Positions 1 through 12,345 of a stretch of DNA of 64,000 bases are shown in pieces (within the stretch, counting starts at the first letter, position 1; each line of letters begins with the position of its first letter). The notes under the pieces are model-generated. The model saw only the letters and a list, made by a program, of their open reading frames with translations. It searched no databases and was not told where the DNA came from. The translations under genes were made by a program, and so were the position numbers. Origin of the DNA: Odontesthes bonariensis (taxonomy: Eukaryota > Chordata > Actinopteri > Atheriniformes > Atherinopsidae); NCBI RefSeq assembly GCF_027942865.1, contig NC_134520.1, positions 2,850,501-2,914,500 on the forward strand, written 5' to 3'.

Positions 1-2514
1 GTGACGCTGGCGACGCTAGCATGTATGTATTACGCGCAACCAAGCAGTGGTCAGTGCTGTGAGATTCGGACAATGCCTGGGTCGCCAGGAAAACGCTCCC
101 ACACACTTATTTATGTCTCGGGAATGCGGGGATACACTTAATTTGGCCTGGGGGTGGCATATCCCTAGCCTGGGCGAAAGCCGACTGTTGACTCCGTCAA
201 ACAGTCTGGGAAAACCCAAGAGGAATCCGTTTCCATGGAGGGTGGGACCTTACTCAGCAACTTAAATTCATTGGAGTTCCCTTAACCAATCAGTAATGTT
301 TAGAAAGGACGTAGGTTATGCGCCGAGGTTCATGCTTACTCTCGCGAGGCTCTAGCTCGCGAATCATGCTTCCCACATCCGCTTTCATTATACCAGTACC
401 ATTTGATAAATCAAACTTTTCCCAAAGCCAGTTGGAAGGAGAGCTACGACATCCTTGCCACTAACAAAATTGACGAGGCATTCCTCTTGCTCTTGTTTTA
501 ATTGTGTAATGCTCTCCAGAGTTGAGACAACTTCATGGATAGCTTCTAGCGTTCTTCCGTCGCCATGTTTATTTCCGCTGCGGTTGAACTACAATTATAT
601 GGACTACAATGGACTCCGCGTGTGAGTTCTGCGTCACCACTCGCAACTGTTTGCTGATTGGCAAAACACTGAGCGAACCGAGGTAAGGGGATTTGGCCAG
701 ACTATGTGTGGACCAAAAACTTTGGGCGGAAGTACGTAGGATGGCGTCGCCAGGCTAGCATATCCCTTTAAAACCCAAGAAAATGGAACTATTGTAAATG
801 TTTGGATGAAAAAAAAAAACATTTAAAGGAATGCATAAAATGGAAATACAGAAGTTGAAACTTTGTTGTTGCATTTTTGCTTCCTGTACGACTATCGTGG
901 AGCCATCTTCTCTGTAGCGACACCTACTGTTTAGGAGGAAAACTGCAGAGAGTCCAGAATGCCTAAAGTACAGGTGTAACAGCTGATGTTGATGTCACAC
1001 TTTGCTTATGCAATGACCAATGCCGGGATCATAAGCTTAAACCTAGTGCAAGCAAGTCATTAGTATAGTTTAGTAATGTATGCTGAGGACCCTCCACTCA
1101 AGGTTTCATTTAAAAAATATAAACCAAACAAAAAAAAGTCTTGCATTTCCCCTCAAAGAAATCCCACAGTCCTTTTATGTTACTGGAGTGAAAACATTCA
1201 GACATCAGAGACGTGGGGCACAAAGAGTGATGGTTTTATCTCCTGTAGTGTCTGGAACATATCTGCGCCACGTTCTTCAGACAAGAAGAATAGCCCCTGT
1301 CAGAATTTTATTTATTGATTCTTCTTTCTCACAACTTCTAACCTTCTTCCTCTAACTTGTTCTTTTTTAGGCTTTTCCTAACAAAACAACCAACATTTCT
1401 GCCAACCATTGTTTAAATGATTTTGTCCATCGGTGGGTCTTTGGCACCTCCTTCCTAATCACATTAGAGAAGTCAACGAAGGTTGCCACTGGGTAATGAT
1501 CCGCGTGCTTTCTCTCATGTCTTCACGCGTTAATATTTGACTACAAACTCTCAATCTGGCACAGTTTCCATCTTGCTGAACTTCTGATACAAGCCGTGTG
1601 GTTTCGGGTAGGGTGCGTTCGGGTGCGTCTTCAGTTGTGCTGAGGAGAACTGCCAGCATAGAGGTGGAGTGTAAAACGGCTTCGGTCGAGTCAGATGGGA
1701 GTAGCTCACAATGTGGCTGATCTTGCAAGAATAAATAATTTAATGATAACCGAAAGGCAAATGTACTTAACGTCTCTTTCTTGTCATCCATTATAGTCAA
1801 TAATATGATGCCATTATATTCCGCAGTGGGTAACTTGAGAATCTTTTTGCAATATCCAAACTAGGAAGGATTTCCAGAATGGTTTTATGAAGTTACGGCA
1901 AAGATGAAGACCTTAAATGCAACAATAATAAAACATTTCTTCTTGTATCCATCAAATGTACAACGAACCAAATGCCTCTCTCTTTCATGACTAAATAAAC
2001 CGGAGAGAAATAGTGTTTCTAAGTTAGTTTTTAGTATAGGAGAACCTGCTGATGAAATGAAAAGAAACTTAATGGAAAGTTAGACATAAATCCCACATAA
2101 GTAGAAAATCTATCCCACCACATCTTTTAGAAACGTTAAAAGGAAAATTGAAAGATTTTTATACCTTTAGTAACCATCCATTCATTTTCTATACTGCTGA
2201 ATCCGTCGGTCGGGTCGCGCGCGGGGGGGGTGGCGGGCTGGAGCCTATCCCAGCGGTCAATGGGCGAGAGGCGGGGTACACCCTGGACAGGCCGCCAGTC
2301 CATCACAGACCTTTAGTAACCACTTTATTTTTCTAAATAAATTTCTCATTCCTAAAGAGAGAGGGACTACATAGCTTTATATTTTCAAATAATTTGCATT
2401 ACAAGTATTTGTACAAATGACAGACACAAACAAGTGCTCCAAGGTTAAACCCAGAAGACAGATTCCACGCTCATCACCACGAAAAATGAGTGTTGTTTGT
2501 TTCTGAACACATAG
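1..2514. other. Intron of dhcr24 upstream of the first visible exon
   Basis: No coding exon was recognised. The first 800 bases are unusually CG-containing for an intron, and they hold an inverted match between about 155-177 (CATATCCCTAGCCTGGGCG) and about 744-765 (GTCGCCAGGCTAGCATATCCC), which hints at an old DNA transposon whose left end may lie outside the window. Open frames here (for example the 113-codon minus-strand frame at 1459-1800) resemble no family I know. A short LINE fragment sits at 2177-2308. The ag before 2515 is the 3' splice site. Confidence 0.6.
2163..2322 (-). mobile_element. Truncated LINE 3' end (L2/CR1-like teleost repeat) with 14-bp target duplication
   Basis: The 132-bp core (2177-2308), read on the minus strand, matches the very common teleost repeat that contains GGACTGGCGGCCTGTCCAGG, GGTGTACCCCGCCTCTCGCC and GGGATAGGCTCCAGC and ends in TATAGAAAATGAATGGA. 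It is flanked by the direct repeat ACCTTTAGTAACCA at 2163-2176 and 2309-2322. This is the expected product of target-primed insertion of a 5'-truncated non-LTR element. The assignment to the L2 or CR1 side of the LINE tree is from memory of the family. Confidence 0.75.
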
Positions 2515-5500
2515 GAGGAGAACTCCGATCTGTTCCATGCCGTCCCGTGGTCCTGTGGAACTCTGGGATTTCTGGTCGCAGCTGAGATCAAAATAGTACC
2601 GGCTAAACCCTGGGTGAAGCTGCGCTATGAGTCGGTCAGAGGACTGGAGAAGATCTGCAGAGCCTTCACTGAGGCGTCGGAGAACAAACAGAACACATTC
2701 GTCGAGGGCATCCAGTACGATCTTGACACTGCTGTGATTATGACAGGAACCATGACTGACCACGCAGAGCCTGACAAGGTAAGGCGTTGGTGAGTGTGTA
2801 TGCAGAGCTGTCAACACAAGTTTTATCACACTTAATGTTGCGTTTTCCTCTTGGACATCAGATCAACAGAATCGGCCTGCACTTTAAGCCCTGGTTCTTT
2901 AAACATGTGAAGGGATACCTGACAGGAGACTGCACCGGAGTGGAGTACATCCCTCTGAGGCAGTACTATCACAGACACACACGCAGCATCTTCTGGGAGC
3001 TCCAGGTACTCACAAACACACACCCCTGTCCTTCTATCTTTGTAAGGGTCCTGCCATTGACATAATACATTCCTTGACTCTATATCCTAAGATCAACCCT
3101 AGTCTAACCCCGTCCCTAGAACCAAATTGTGACATTTAGCATATGCAGTTGGCTTTTGCTTCTTAGGTACTGTAGGCCCTCACACACACACTCAAACAGA
3201 CATTATGTTTGCATGTGCTTGAGAATTACATCAAAGACACCATTGCTTGCTCGTTTCTCTTTACTGTAATGCTCCAGCTTCCTGTCAAATATTTACACAC
3301 ACACACACACACAAACCATTTGCCATTAGTAAGAAGAGTCTGGCATGCCTGATTTCCTTTAGCAGGAAAAAGTCCTTATGAATTATATATGGTTCTGGTT
3401 TGACAGATGCCTAAAGGAGCGTCCTCTGAGCTTTTGCCTGCTCTGTTTTTAAAAGGATCCTGTCTTCGTTCACACTGCAGGGGGAGAAAGACAGAAATAG
3501 GGCAGACAGTTTGTAATGTGTTGGACATTGTGGTGTGAGACGAGGTTCGATGGGTTGCCACTGCCCTCTGGTGGAATATCGGACAAGCTGGAGAGGACTG
3601 TTTCTACATGAAAGTTGAACACGTCATGACGGGTTCTGTATAGAAAGCCAGCATAACATGGAGAAGCCACAGAAAACTACATCAATTTGCCAAATGTAGT
3701 AAAAACTTGACACATATAATATTAATATTTAATGGTAATTAATTGGCGGAAATGGAAGTTCTTTTGGATAAAGAGATCAGATTTGCCATCGAATTGCATC
3801 AGACATTATGGTTTTGAATTTTTTTAAAGATTTTTTTATAATCTATGTATTTGGACAAATTAAAAACCTTATACACAAGTCTTCTCCACTAAAATGAAAG
3901 GTTTTATCCTCGTTAACATGTCCAGAAGGTGCTTTTTATGTGTTACAAGATATATCATGAGCAAATAGCACTGCTGTTGGTCGCAAAGCTCAGTTTTTAG
4001 CCTGCAGAGCACCACTTACATTCACAGAAAGGAAAGGTCAGACAGTCCAAATATTAAACATTGTAGGAACCAATCCTGACTTCTTGCTGGGTGGGGGCTG
4101 TTCGGTTCATTTGCACGTGCTGTGAGGAACTAATAAAGTGAGAAGCTTGCGAGCCACGAGGAGAAGTTGGTGCAAGCTAAGTGAAAAAGCTAATTGCCGT
4201 GTTTTGCTCGTGTTGCACATGTTCTGTTTCTGACTTTGACACTGTGCAGTCAGATTCTGTAAGTCTTTTTGTTGGACTCAAACATCTTAGATCACAACTG
4301 AAGTGGATTCAGTTTATTTGGAAGCGTTGCAACAAAATAGCACAGAGGGTATGGGTGTGCAGCTTCATTTTGTAATTGCTGAATTGCTCGCTCTGACTTC
4401 CTTGCTCCCAGGGCAGAGAGTCCCTGGGACACCAGCTGGGAGACCAGCTCGAGACCCCCACACTGACTGGCCAGCTCCCAGTGTCACTGACTCTTTACCT
4501 GGGGCAGAGGGCCAAGGCTGCAGCGGCCAGCCAAGGGCTTACTGCTCCAGTGGTTCAAGTGCAGAAGTTGCTAACAAGACAAAGAGATAACATATTAAAA
4601 AATTAACTTCCTGGTTGACCAACACACCTGTTTATGACAACCTTCATCGCTCAAGAGGCCTGCTCTTACTCTTTGCTCCTTATGGACAAGTGTTTCGATA
4701 AAAATGAAGCGACTACAAGCGGGTGCAGTTGTGAAAAGCACCTGAGTCCCGCTCTCAGTGAGTGAGAATTAGCAGCCTTGATCATTCTTTTGTTGCCGTT
4801 TGGTCTTTACAATACGAGCATAGCAGAACTAGTTTTGCACAGAACGAGGAGATTTCACAGAACTGTAGAACTGGTGGATGAGATGTGGATGGAGCAACAT
4901 CAGCACATTCATAGATCCAAATCCATTGAATGAGGAAGGAGTTGGAGAGTCGTATCACTTGGTATATTAAGGCCATGAGAGTTATTTTTGTGGCGAAACC
5001 TTCAAAATGTACAGTTTCTTAGGAACACTGAGTTTTTAGGAGCACTGGAAAAAATGCCCCTCCAAAAATAAGTAAGAAAAACAACAAATAAAAGACATTT
5101 TTGCTTGAAATAAGCAAAAAATCTGCCAATGGAACTAGTGAAAATCAGCTTGTCAAGATTTCTTGAAATAAGATGTTATATTTAGGACTTTTGAGATAAA
5201 AGTGATTTTGAAATTAGCTTAAAAACCTCTTCAAATGTAAAAAAAAAGCTTGTTTCATATGAAATCCGACTCAAAACAATTTGTTTTCAAGACTTTTTAT
5301 TTAACAAGATATTCCAGATGTATTGTCTTCAAACAAGTCCCTATATCTAGCTGAAATAGTACTTGTTAGGCAGTTGTGTCTTATATTAAGTGTAATGAGA
5401 TATTTTGACTAGAAATGAGACAAATATACTTGGTAAGACTTTGATTTTTTTCCAGTGAGTTTATAACTGCTGGAGTGGAACTTTAATCACTGCTAAATAT

Positions 5501-6652
5501 TTAGTACTGGGCGTTAAATGACATGTAAATGATCACAATGATGTTTTCTTTTATACTGTTTAAATTCACCATGTCAGTCACATGATTTTTTATTTAATCA
5601 ATCGCAGAGGTAAAACTCACAAAGAAAATAGATGGATTTTTAGAGTAAAATGGCTCAAAGCTCTGAATATGGAGGCCTGTAAGTCTTAAGCAACTCGTTT
5701 TCATGGTATAATTAACCTTTGGGCTCTTATTTGTATCTGTAGACACAATTCACTCTGTTTCAGTTATTACTATCCACTCTGAACGGCTCAGAGCAGCGCC
5801 TGAAACCAGACTTGACTGTTAATAACTAAAAAATTGTCATGAAATTTTCCGTTAGCTGTAATCGGGGGGCTGTCGTGTCTTTTAACCATTTTGAGCTTCA
5901 CTATTTACATTTGTGGCTTTTCTCCAGGATATCATTCCATTTGGCAACAATCCTGTTTTCCGCTGGCTCTTTGGGTGGATGGTGCCTCCCAAGATCTCTC
6001 TGCTGAAGCTCACCCAGGGAGAAACCATCAGACGTCTCTATGAACAGCACCATGTGGTCCAGGACATGCTGGTGCCCATGAAGCATCTGCAGGCCGCCAT
6101 CACACGCTTCCACCAAGACATCAATGTGAGACTTGAATATGGATTGACATGGAGCATGCTCTTTTTTTGGATATAAACTCGAATTTCTCAAAATGATTTG
6201 TGCTCTGTTAGGTTTATCCTCTGTGGCTGTGTCCATTCCTGTTGCCACCGGGAAGAGGGATGGTTCACCCGAAAGGTCAACAGGAGGAACTTTTTGTGGA
6301 TATTGGAGCTTACGGGGAGCCCAAAGTCAAACATTTTGAAGCGAAAGCATCAACACGGCAGCTGGAGAAGTTTGTCAGAGATGTGCATGGGTAAGTCTCG
6401 AATTAGACTACTTTAGCTATCAAAACTACAGTGACATACACCACAGGAGATCTGCGTCCGGTCTGATGGCACTGACATGTTCTTTCATTGAAATGTAGAT
6501 TCCAGATGCTGTACGCTGATGTGTACATGGATCGAGAGGAGTTCTGGGAGATGTTTGACGGACAGCTATACCACAAACTGAGAGACGAGTTAGGCTGTAA
6601 GGAAGCCTTCCCGGAGGTTTATGACAAAATCTGTAAATCTGCCCGCCACTGA
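2515..6652 (+). CDS. dhcr24: Delta(24)-sterol reductase, C-terminal part (5' exons lie left of the window)
   Basis: DHCR24 (seladin-1) is an FAD-dependent ER enzyme that reduces the C24 double bond of sterol intermediates, for example desmosterol to cholesterol. Five exons are seen: 2515-2778, 2862-3005, 5928-6125, 6212-6390 and 6499-6652 (TGA). They encode about 312 residues, roughly the last 60% of the 516-residue human protein. Diagnostic blocks are [74 protein letters not shown] and the end [14 protein letters not shown]. All junctions are GT-AG and the phases agree. The FAD-binding N-terminal part and the membrane segment must be encoded upstream; no matching exon is visible in 1-2514. 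Possible polyadenylation signals AATAAA lie at 7039-7044 and 7116-7121. tmem205 follows in the same direction. Confidence 0.97.
3006..5927 (+). other. dhcr24: Long intron of dhcr24
   Basis: This intron of about 2.9 kb holds a short CA run near 3293-3314, the MITE-like repeat at 5043-5458 and otherwise unremarkable AT-rich sequence. No exon-like conserved frame was seen. The open frames at 3376-3670 and 4303-4590 lack family resemblance. Confidence 0.7.
5043..5458. mobile_element. Non-autonomous DNA transposon (MITE-like) with CACTGG ends
   Basis: This is an AT-rich stretch inside dhcr24 intron 3006-5927. It begins CACTGGAAAAAATGCC and ends GATTTTTTTCCAGTG, giving imperfect inverted ends of about 12 bp. 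The interior, rich in AAATAAG and TTGTTTCAT motifs, is of a kind I have seen repeatedly in fish introns. It has no coding potential. The CACTG ends would fit CACTA/EnSpm, but I see no clear 3-bp target duplication, so the superfamily is open. Confidence 0.5.
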
Positions 6653-7259
6653 CCCTCTTCTTCTTTAGCTAGTAGTTACACTACACAGTAGTTACGGCTC
6701 TGTAGTTACACCAAGCTGCTGTGTAAAAACACCACAGCCACCACCTTGTGGTTGTCTCTACTGAAGCTCAAGGATACAATGCAACATTTTCAAACATGGA
6801 ATCCATATTCTCACACACAGATACTTATTTTTTAATCCTGTGGAGGCCGTGCGATAATTGTCTCCTCTATGTACGTTTTAACACTCATGTGCCTCTTGAC
6901 TCAAACCGAGTGTCTTATTTTTCCTTAAAAACGGTCTCTTGTGCAGCATTTCCATATTCAACCACTGTATCATTCCTCTTGTGCTTATAACATGACCTCC
7001 TCATCAGCCTAACACATGTATTTTTGAAATACTTTTGAAATAAAGCGAAGTGAAACTTTATGTACAAAAGCTAAATTGTACCTAAAATACTATGTTAATA
7101 TAAAAACAATTTTGTAATAAAGTTAATTCTCGTGCTTTTTGCAGACGACATAACCGAATGAATTGGTTTACGTAACAATGAGAATGAAAATTTCGCTTTG
7201 TTTTCCATTTTGAATTGTATAAATGTAATAAATTATAAACAAACTATGAATAACCAGTC

Positions 7260-7604
7260 TTTCCTCTCTGTCGGTTTATAGCTGGGCTTTAAGCACCCTA
7301 TTAGCCTATGAATGTGTCAATTTATCTCGAGGAGAGGCATTTTTCATCAAGCCAACACGAGTTTCCATTCGCACATGAGGCGTATGCTTCACCTGTACCT
7401 GTTGGGGGAACTAGTTTCTGCTGTTAGAAGCTCCGGGGTGAATTTCCAGGGCACATCCTGAGACTCGCGGTTCCGCCCTCTTTCTCGTTGCGACTTGCAG
7501 AGCGAGCTCTCGAGGTAGCTGCTTACTATCAGCCGGTTAAAAGTTTACAGTTGGAAGCTGAAGTCACCGCAAAAAAGCTGCTCGGACACGTTTGGCAAAT
7601 ACAG
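7260..7604 (+). promoter_or_regulatory. tmem205: Probable promoter and non-coding exon 1 of tmem205
   Basis: This lies 140-480 bp beyond the last dhcr24 polyadenylation signal. It becomes CG-richer around 7430-7520 and ends in a good 5' splice site, ACAG/GTAGGC, after 7604. The next acceptor is TTTACAG ending at 8206, just before the coding exon. The transcription start cannot be fixed from sequence alone. Confidence 0.5.
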
Positions 7605-8354
7605 GTAGGCTGCGCTAAGAACTGAACGCTGAAGTTAAAGTATTAATCCGTTTTTTTTTGTCTTCCCAATGTGGGTGCACGAGGACGTGAGTTACTGTTT
7701 AATGTGTCTTAACGCTGACTTGCGTCTAGTCACACGGTCAATTTTGAAGGAGCTCTTAGCAGCTAGTCAGTGTAGTTTCATTACTTCGTGTTCGGTCACT
7801 AACGTTAGCCTGTTCACAAAATGGCTCATTTTTGCAAAGGTGACTTTGAAGAGTCGTTGCACTAACACTCGTCTTTTCCTCTTTCTTAGCTATCGTTTTT
7901 TTGCTGTAGTCAACTTATTCACCGCCGCAGTTCGAGACCACACAGTTTATATATTTCCGTGTGTCGTCGTATTTTCCTGTTGGTCTGATATAGGTCTGTA
8001 TATCGGTTAAGGTCAGGTCATCAGCGCAGTTACCTTGACAACAATGCGGAAGTTTACCAAACCCTTTAGGGTACACAGAGTCCTGTCCTGGTGTCAACAC
8101 TGAGGGATAATAACGCAGTAACCTGTTGCTTCTGTCTTTACACGTGTAAACTGTGTAGCAGTCATTTTGGTGAATAAGATGGTAGCTTGTAATTTTATGT
8201 TTACAGAGACTTTACAGTGCAGCAACAGTGCCTTCCCAACAAAAAGACTCAACTAGGAGAGTGAGGCAAAAAGGGTTACCTACCTACCCGCCTGTCCAGA
8301 CGGACGGTGCTGTTTTGTCAGCTACAGTGGAGTCCAGACTGCAGAGGAAAAACC

Positions 8355-10099
8355 ATGTCCACTGACCAGGAGCCCACGTTCACCGTGAAGCTGCTGCAGC
8401 TGCTGCTGCTCTCTACCTACTGGGGAATGCAGATTTGGGTCACTTTCATTTCAAGTAGGTACCACACAGTTTTGTTTTTTTAATGAGCTTTTGGAAATGT
8501 GAATGTGCTGCAATGTTTTTTTTTTCAGGTCATGTTGGCGCGCCTTTGTATCGTCTGAAAAAAAATGTAAGGGCAGTCATTGCGGCAACATCTGTGCTTT
8601 GCCTTGCTGTTGTAGCTTGGTCACAAAGTTCCGACAGGTTGACATTGTGGGAATTAGGGTGTGTACATTGCTTGCTTGTAGAGTTTCACCATCCACATAC
8701 CTGAGGTAAGACAAAGCAGTTCAGATATCCAATAAGATGTTTGTTTTTGACACTTTGACTCTTGTTCTATTTGTTTAGTCACATACCTGTCTCAATGCTA
8801 TGCAGCAGTTAAAGTCAGACGTTTACATAAACCTGGGTAAAAATTAACTGTTTGGGCAGCTGCTTAATACATAACACGAGTTATTTTTACAAATTTTTTT
8901 TGTCCGTTATTTTAGTCAGTTTTCCTTCAACTTCTTGTGCTTCCATAACAGTTCAAAGCCCAATAAGCACTCCGTGTCTGTGTAAACATTCCGCCGATGG
9001 ATGGGATCACATCAGAATATGTTTTACTCGGCTTCTTACTCACGGGGATTTCTTGCAATTACAGTAACGTGCGCCATTGCCAGCTTGTAAGAAACGTTAT
9101 CTTGTGACTCTTAACCATGTGATACCATTTGTGCCGTCTTCTCTGTGCTCCACAACGTGTGTGTGAAAGGACAAGCTGCTGTGTCATCTGAAACAACACT
9201 CTGGCATGTTAAAAACATTCAGCAAATATGTAGTATGTATTAATAAGGGAAAGGAAAACCGTGGAGATGGGAAGTTGGATTGTACCATTACTTCCTTATT
9301 TAACAATGCAGGATTCCTCTAAAAATCAGGTTACTAATCTGGACTTGGCAAGCATCCCATGCAAATTGTTCTGGGAAAGTGTCGTGGTGCTCATTCAGAC
9401 ATGAGGCTGGGTTAATGGAAAGCAGTGGAAGGGCTCAAGTTGATTGTTCCTGTCTGTTTAGTCACTGCTAGTCCGTTATGAATCCATGTTTTCATGAAAC
9501 AGAAGTCCTGAGGTACGATTGTGTTCTGTTCTGTTTTCTGCACAGGCTTTGTGATGGACAACCACCTGAACAGACACACGTATGGGTTTATTCAGAGTCG
9601 CCTTGTTCCGTTTTACCTGCACCTGGGTTCGGCCTGTGCCTTCTTTAACCTCACTATCTACGCTGTGTATCACCCCAGGGACATGCTCGACGACAGAGAG
9701 GCCTTTCAGGTACTTGGTTTGTTCCCAGACATAAAATCGCACAAATTCCATTTTCTAACATTTCTTAAATCCCCCTCTCTTTGTTTTTGCCACTAGATCT
9801 TCATCTTCTTTGTGTCGGTCACAGTTGCGGCTGTCAACGCTCAGTGGTTTGGCCAAATGACATCGGAGATTATGGCAGACATGCATCTTATCGAGCAGGC
9901 GTGCGGACTGGGTCAGGATATCGGCCAGTCGTCTAACCGCGAAGCTTACGCCAAGCTGTGCGAGACGGATGTCAAATACAGACGCCTCAGCAGCCGCCTG
10001 TGGCTGTACAGACTGATGTCCTCTCTGTGTAACCTCTGCTGCATAGGCTGCAACTTCTACAGTCTCTGTTACATGGCCGAGAACCTCGTCGGGCTGTAA
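8355..10099 (+). CDS. tmem205: Transmembrane protein 205
   Basis: TMEM205 is a small multi-pass membrane protein with a DUF4149-type domain. In human cells it is linked to secretory-vesicle traffic and cisplatin tolerance. Coding exons are 8355-8454, 9546-9709 and 9797-10099, giving 188 residues (human 189). The start follows AAACC and the N-terminus reads MSTDQEPTFTVKLLQLLLLS, then YWGMQIWVTFIS, the first membrane helix. Further family blocks are HTYGFIQSRLVPFYLHLG, IFIFFVSVTVAAVNAQWF and SSLCNLCCIGCNFYSLCYMA, fitting four membrane segments. A serine codon spans the first coding junction. An alternative acceptor near 8529 gives no family match and was not used. The gene is co-directional with dhcr24 and converges on slc35d1. 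Confidence 0.95.
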
Positions 10100-12345
10100 A
10101 AGTGACACACAGCAGCCAGACTCTTGAATTCAAGCCAAACCCACATTACTCCACTGCAGATCCAGAACGCCTTTTTGTTTTGGTATGGAAGAGGTAACAT
10201 TGAATTCACACTGTCTTTTTTCTTATATATATTTGTGTATTAAGTATGAAGTGAAACGTCTTTGGGAGTAATGATAGGATACAGCCTCATTCAGCAGCAG
10301 AGATGAATCGGTGACCTTTCACCTAGATGACGGAGGTGGCTGCCTTGAAATTTCCTTCGATTATTACCTTTGCCTACAGTTTATGTAGGCTACAGAAATG
10401 GAACTTTTTCCCATCCCATGCTGTTCACTGCTGCCCTCCCTGTTTGGGTGGAGTGTTAATACTGGTCACGTTGCTGTGCCGCAGGTTTGTCTGGGTTACT
10501 TTGTTACCTTAAGAGCAGCACCTGTGTGCGCCTTACATTTCAGTGCGAAAGGTTGTACTATCTTTAGCTCTCTTGGCTGCGACCGATATGAAAAGGACGG
10601 GTACGGGTATGCCGTCGACACCGCTTTTAGGTCATCCAAAATAGATTTGCACGACATCAGGAGTAGAATTTATTATGGTTTTGGAAATGGTTCCAGTGGT
10701 CATCAGTTAATGAAAGTCGTAACACGGCAGGTTGGACTTGTTGTCAAAGTTGTCCAGCTGGTTGGTACACTCTGTGGTTCAGTGTTCCACTGAAGAAGAC
10801 ATTAGCTGGGTTTCCTTTCATTGCAAAGCAAACTTGAAACAAACTCTTAAAAAGATGTTTCATAGCAGATGTGTGTCAGGCTTGTTTCCATCACCTGCTT
10901 GTCAGCAGGTGGCGCTGTAGGCCATGTTGTTTATGGCTGTTATAAACGGCTAAATAGTTTCTACTTAAAAGCAGGAAGATGGCTCATGCATAACTAGTTG
11001 GCTTGGTAGTATCGAAGAGGAACATCCCAGAGCGGTCTTCAGGAATTCTTCTCAGCTGTGTATGATGACTTTATTCATTCGTGTCCAGTTGTACCATTTT
11101 CGCCACGTCAGAACTGGGTCACACTCGGTATTTCCACCCGCCCTGAAGTGCATCGACTTTTTCCAAAACGGGCTAAAAAAACAGTTTAAGCGAGAGTATA
11201 ACGCCTTTTGCCAACTTAAAGAAGTTTTTTTTTTTTTGTTTTGTTTTGTTTTTTGTCATTTGCATCCATTTAGTTTTCTTAATGTGCAACGTTTGAAATG
11301 CAGATCAAACAATGTTGATAGAAACCCGACTGCTGTTATTTGCAGTAGGAATCAAAATCAGATTGATCAAATCTGATGAGTCAAGTCTCGATGACACATA
11401 CTGAAGGTGGTACGGCAGCATTTATTTATTTTTTTGGATTGGCTGAAATGTAAGCAGAAGGGACAACCATTTAAGAGTAGGGGAAAAAAAACTTCCGTCA
11501 ACTTTCACGGGCATCAGGGGATGGTCTCTTTGAAGACCCAAATTAAGTATAACCACTAAACCCAGCCCTGAATATGTTTTCACCTTGCAGTGCTTCTAAG
11601 GGAAATCATGTCTTGTATAAACAAGAAGGATTTTAAAGATGCTAGAGGGTCTTTGTCTTGAATCCCTTCGTTTGGTTTTGATTTGTTTTATTCAATACTT
11701 CATATTGCTGTTATCATTGCATGAAATTATATCAGTGTACTTGTGTTGAAAGATTGGAATCGTGCTGTGGGGGAAAACATGCAGGCATTAACCGAAGCCA
11801 AATGATCTTTAAGCTGTACTCTCAACAGTGTCGTTTTCGCAGAGTCTCCGATTATGGAGCAGAGTGGATCTGTGGTCAATCATCCCTCAGTCTTTCCCCA
11901 GAACTTAGAATTATGCCAAATGCTCTGCAGCCTTGATCGTCTCCATTTGTTGAAACTGTGTTTGATCGGTGTGGGGTTCAGACTGGACTAGTGAAGGTGC
12001 TTTTTACGTGCCTGTTACCGGCAGAAAACAATGCAATATTATTCTGTGGTTGTTCAAAGTTCTTCACCTGTTTTCGTTGGTGCTGCCTGTAGATATGAAA
12101 AGTAAACCTTTTACATTATTTTCTGGATATTTATGTCAGTTTCCTAAAGATAAGTTTAAAATAATAAAGTTTAGATTTAATGGTTGTTTTTTTTTTTTTT
12201 TTATTGTTTGTTACCAAATGGACTTACTAAGATCAGTGAAGAAGTAGCAGGACATGTTATCATCCTGTGGGCTTGTATCAAATATGTTTTGTATTAAAGT
12301 AAGTTTTTCTATTATATTTCACTCCTTGTCCTTGGCTGATTTTTA
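10100..12345 (+). other. tmem205: Probable long 3' UTR of tmem205
   Basis: There is no further gene on either strand. Candidate polyadenylation signals are AATAAA at 12163-12168 and ATTAAA at 12293-12298, which would give a 3' UTR of about 2.1 kb. T-runs occur at 11226-11260 and 12187-12202. Whether the transcript runs this far or ends at an unrecognised earlier signal cannot be told. Confidence 0.5.

Noticed and set aside
47-265. 72-codon plus-strand frame near the left edge
   Set aside because: No resemblance to dhcr24 exons or any family I know, and no splice sites that would join it in phase to the exon at 2515.
1459-1800. 113-codon minus-strand frame
   Set aside because: Open by chance as far as can be seen: no motif, signal peptide or family resemblance, and no flanking splice or promoter signals.
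9755-10108. 117-codon minus-strand frame
   Set aside because: Shadow of tmem205 exon 3 on the opposite strand.
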